DNA from: a bacterium
GTDB lineage: Bacteria; Patescibacteriota; Patescibacteriia; 2-12-FULL-60-25
Assembly: GCA_024654265.1 (NCBI GenBank)
Contig: JANLIO010000034.1
Location: forward strand, 1 to 12,638
Length of the DNA: 12,638 nt
Direction: 5' to 3'
This document shows positions 12,479 to 12,638 of this stretch, in pieces. The notes below the pieces were generated by a model. The model was not told the origin of the DNA and did no database searches. It worked only from the letters and a program-made list of their open reading frames with translations. The position numbers and the translations under genes are program-made. Position 1 is the stretch's first letter; every line of letters starts with the position of its first letter.

Positions 12479-12557
12479 CACGCGCGGAGCGCGTGGTGGC
12501 TCTAAACTAAATCGTACGCTCCGAGAAAGCTCCGCCACTGCCTCGCTTCACTCGGCA
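12479..12557. repeat. Cluster of palindromes and nested stems, noncoding
   Basis: CACGCGC and GCGCGTG (12479-12495) form a perfect seven-pair stem with a GGA loop. GTGGC (12496-12500) pairs with GCCAC (12534-12538). TGCC and GGCA at 12539-12557 close a stem that on the minus strand contains a tandem G-A/A-G mismatch and a GAA loop. The stretch is GC-rich compared with its surroundings and has no convincing reading frame. It could be a structured RNA, a REP-like repeat or the leader of a gene outside the window. Confidence 0.45.
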
Positions 12558-12567
12558 ACCCCGAAAG

Positions 12568-12638
12568 AAAAAACACTCCTTGCATTTCTGATTTGGCGGG
12601 GGTGAAATTTCTTTTGAAAAAGGAAAGGGTGTTTTTCT
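12568..12638. terminator. Long-loop hairpin at the window edge, possible terminator
   Basis: AAAAACACTC (12569-12578) pairs with GGGTGTTTTT (12627-12636) over ten pairs including one G-U, enclosing about 48 bases in which ATTTC and GAAAT can form an inner stem. Both ends carry A or T tracts, so either strand could terminate here. The loop is long for a terminator and the right side is cut by the window end. Confidence 0.3.

Noticed and set aside
1..12638. Alternative genetic code in which TGA is read as glycine or tryptophan
   Set aside because: gyrB, the antitoxin, the zinc-ribbon gene and the DUF4239-like gene end in TGA at family-expected places or natural junctions, so TGA is a stop.
12374..12638. 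tRNA or tmRNA in the 3' noncoding region
   Set aside because: I looked for a cloverleaf, a TTCGAnTC-type T-arm and a CCA end on both strands and found none. The palindromes do not fit tRNA arms.

Overview
The window looks like a chromosomal housekeeping segment of a bacterium, most likely a member of the Candidate Phyla Radiation (Patescibacteria). This is inference from four things: compact genes, few clear Shine-Dalgarno sequences, several small membrane proteins without an obvious family, and a ParD/RelE-type toxin-antitoxin pair and MurA variant of the kind common in that group. TGA is a normal stop codon here (gyrB, the antitoxin and both genes of the 8054-9204 pair end in it), which argues against the recoded Gracilibacteria and Absconditabacteria. 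No tRNA, rRNA, CRISPR array or insertion sequence is visible.

Left half (1-5769), all on the minus strand. In transcription order the genes are gyrB, then secE-nusG-rplK, then a ParD/RelE-type toxin-antitoxin pair, a membrane-anchored unknown, rplA, and the first codons of a P-loop protein cut by the window edge. In most bacteria rplK is followed directly by rplA. Here a terminator ends the rplK transcript and three unrelated genes separate the two. rplA has its own leader hairpin that resembles the L1-binding site of 23S rRNA, so L1 autoregulation may act on rplA alone.

Right half (5905-12326), all on the plus strand, starts from a short divergent promoter region with gyrB. It holds an unknown membrane-anchored protein with two similar beta-rich modules, the SEDS glycosyltransferase RodA, a zinc-ribbon protein overlapping a four-helix DUF4239-like membrane protein by ATGA, and then rplY (L25/CTC), a DUF3048 protein and murA as one tight unit. 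RodA and MurA act at opposite ends of peptidoglycan synthesis. Promoters at 8019-8046 and 9201-9229 lie so close to their start codons that the mRNAs should be leaderless or nearly so.

The last 310 bases after murA contain no convincing gene. They hold a strong bidirectional terminator and several short perfect palindromes. A minus-strand promoter there would drive an RNA of about 87 nt with three hairpins, the last being the terminator. This small-RNA candidate and the L1-like leader are the most interesting items in the window.
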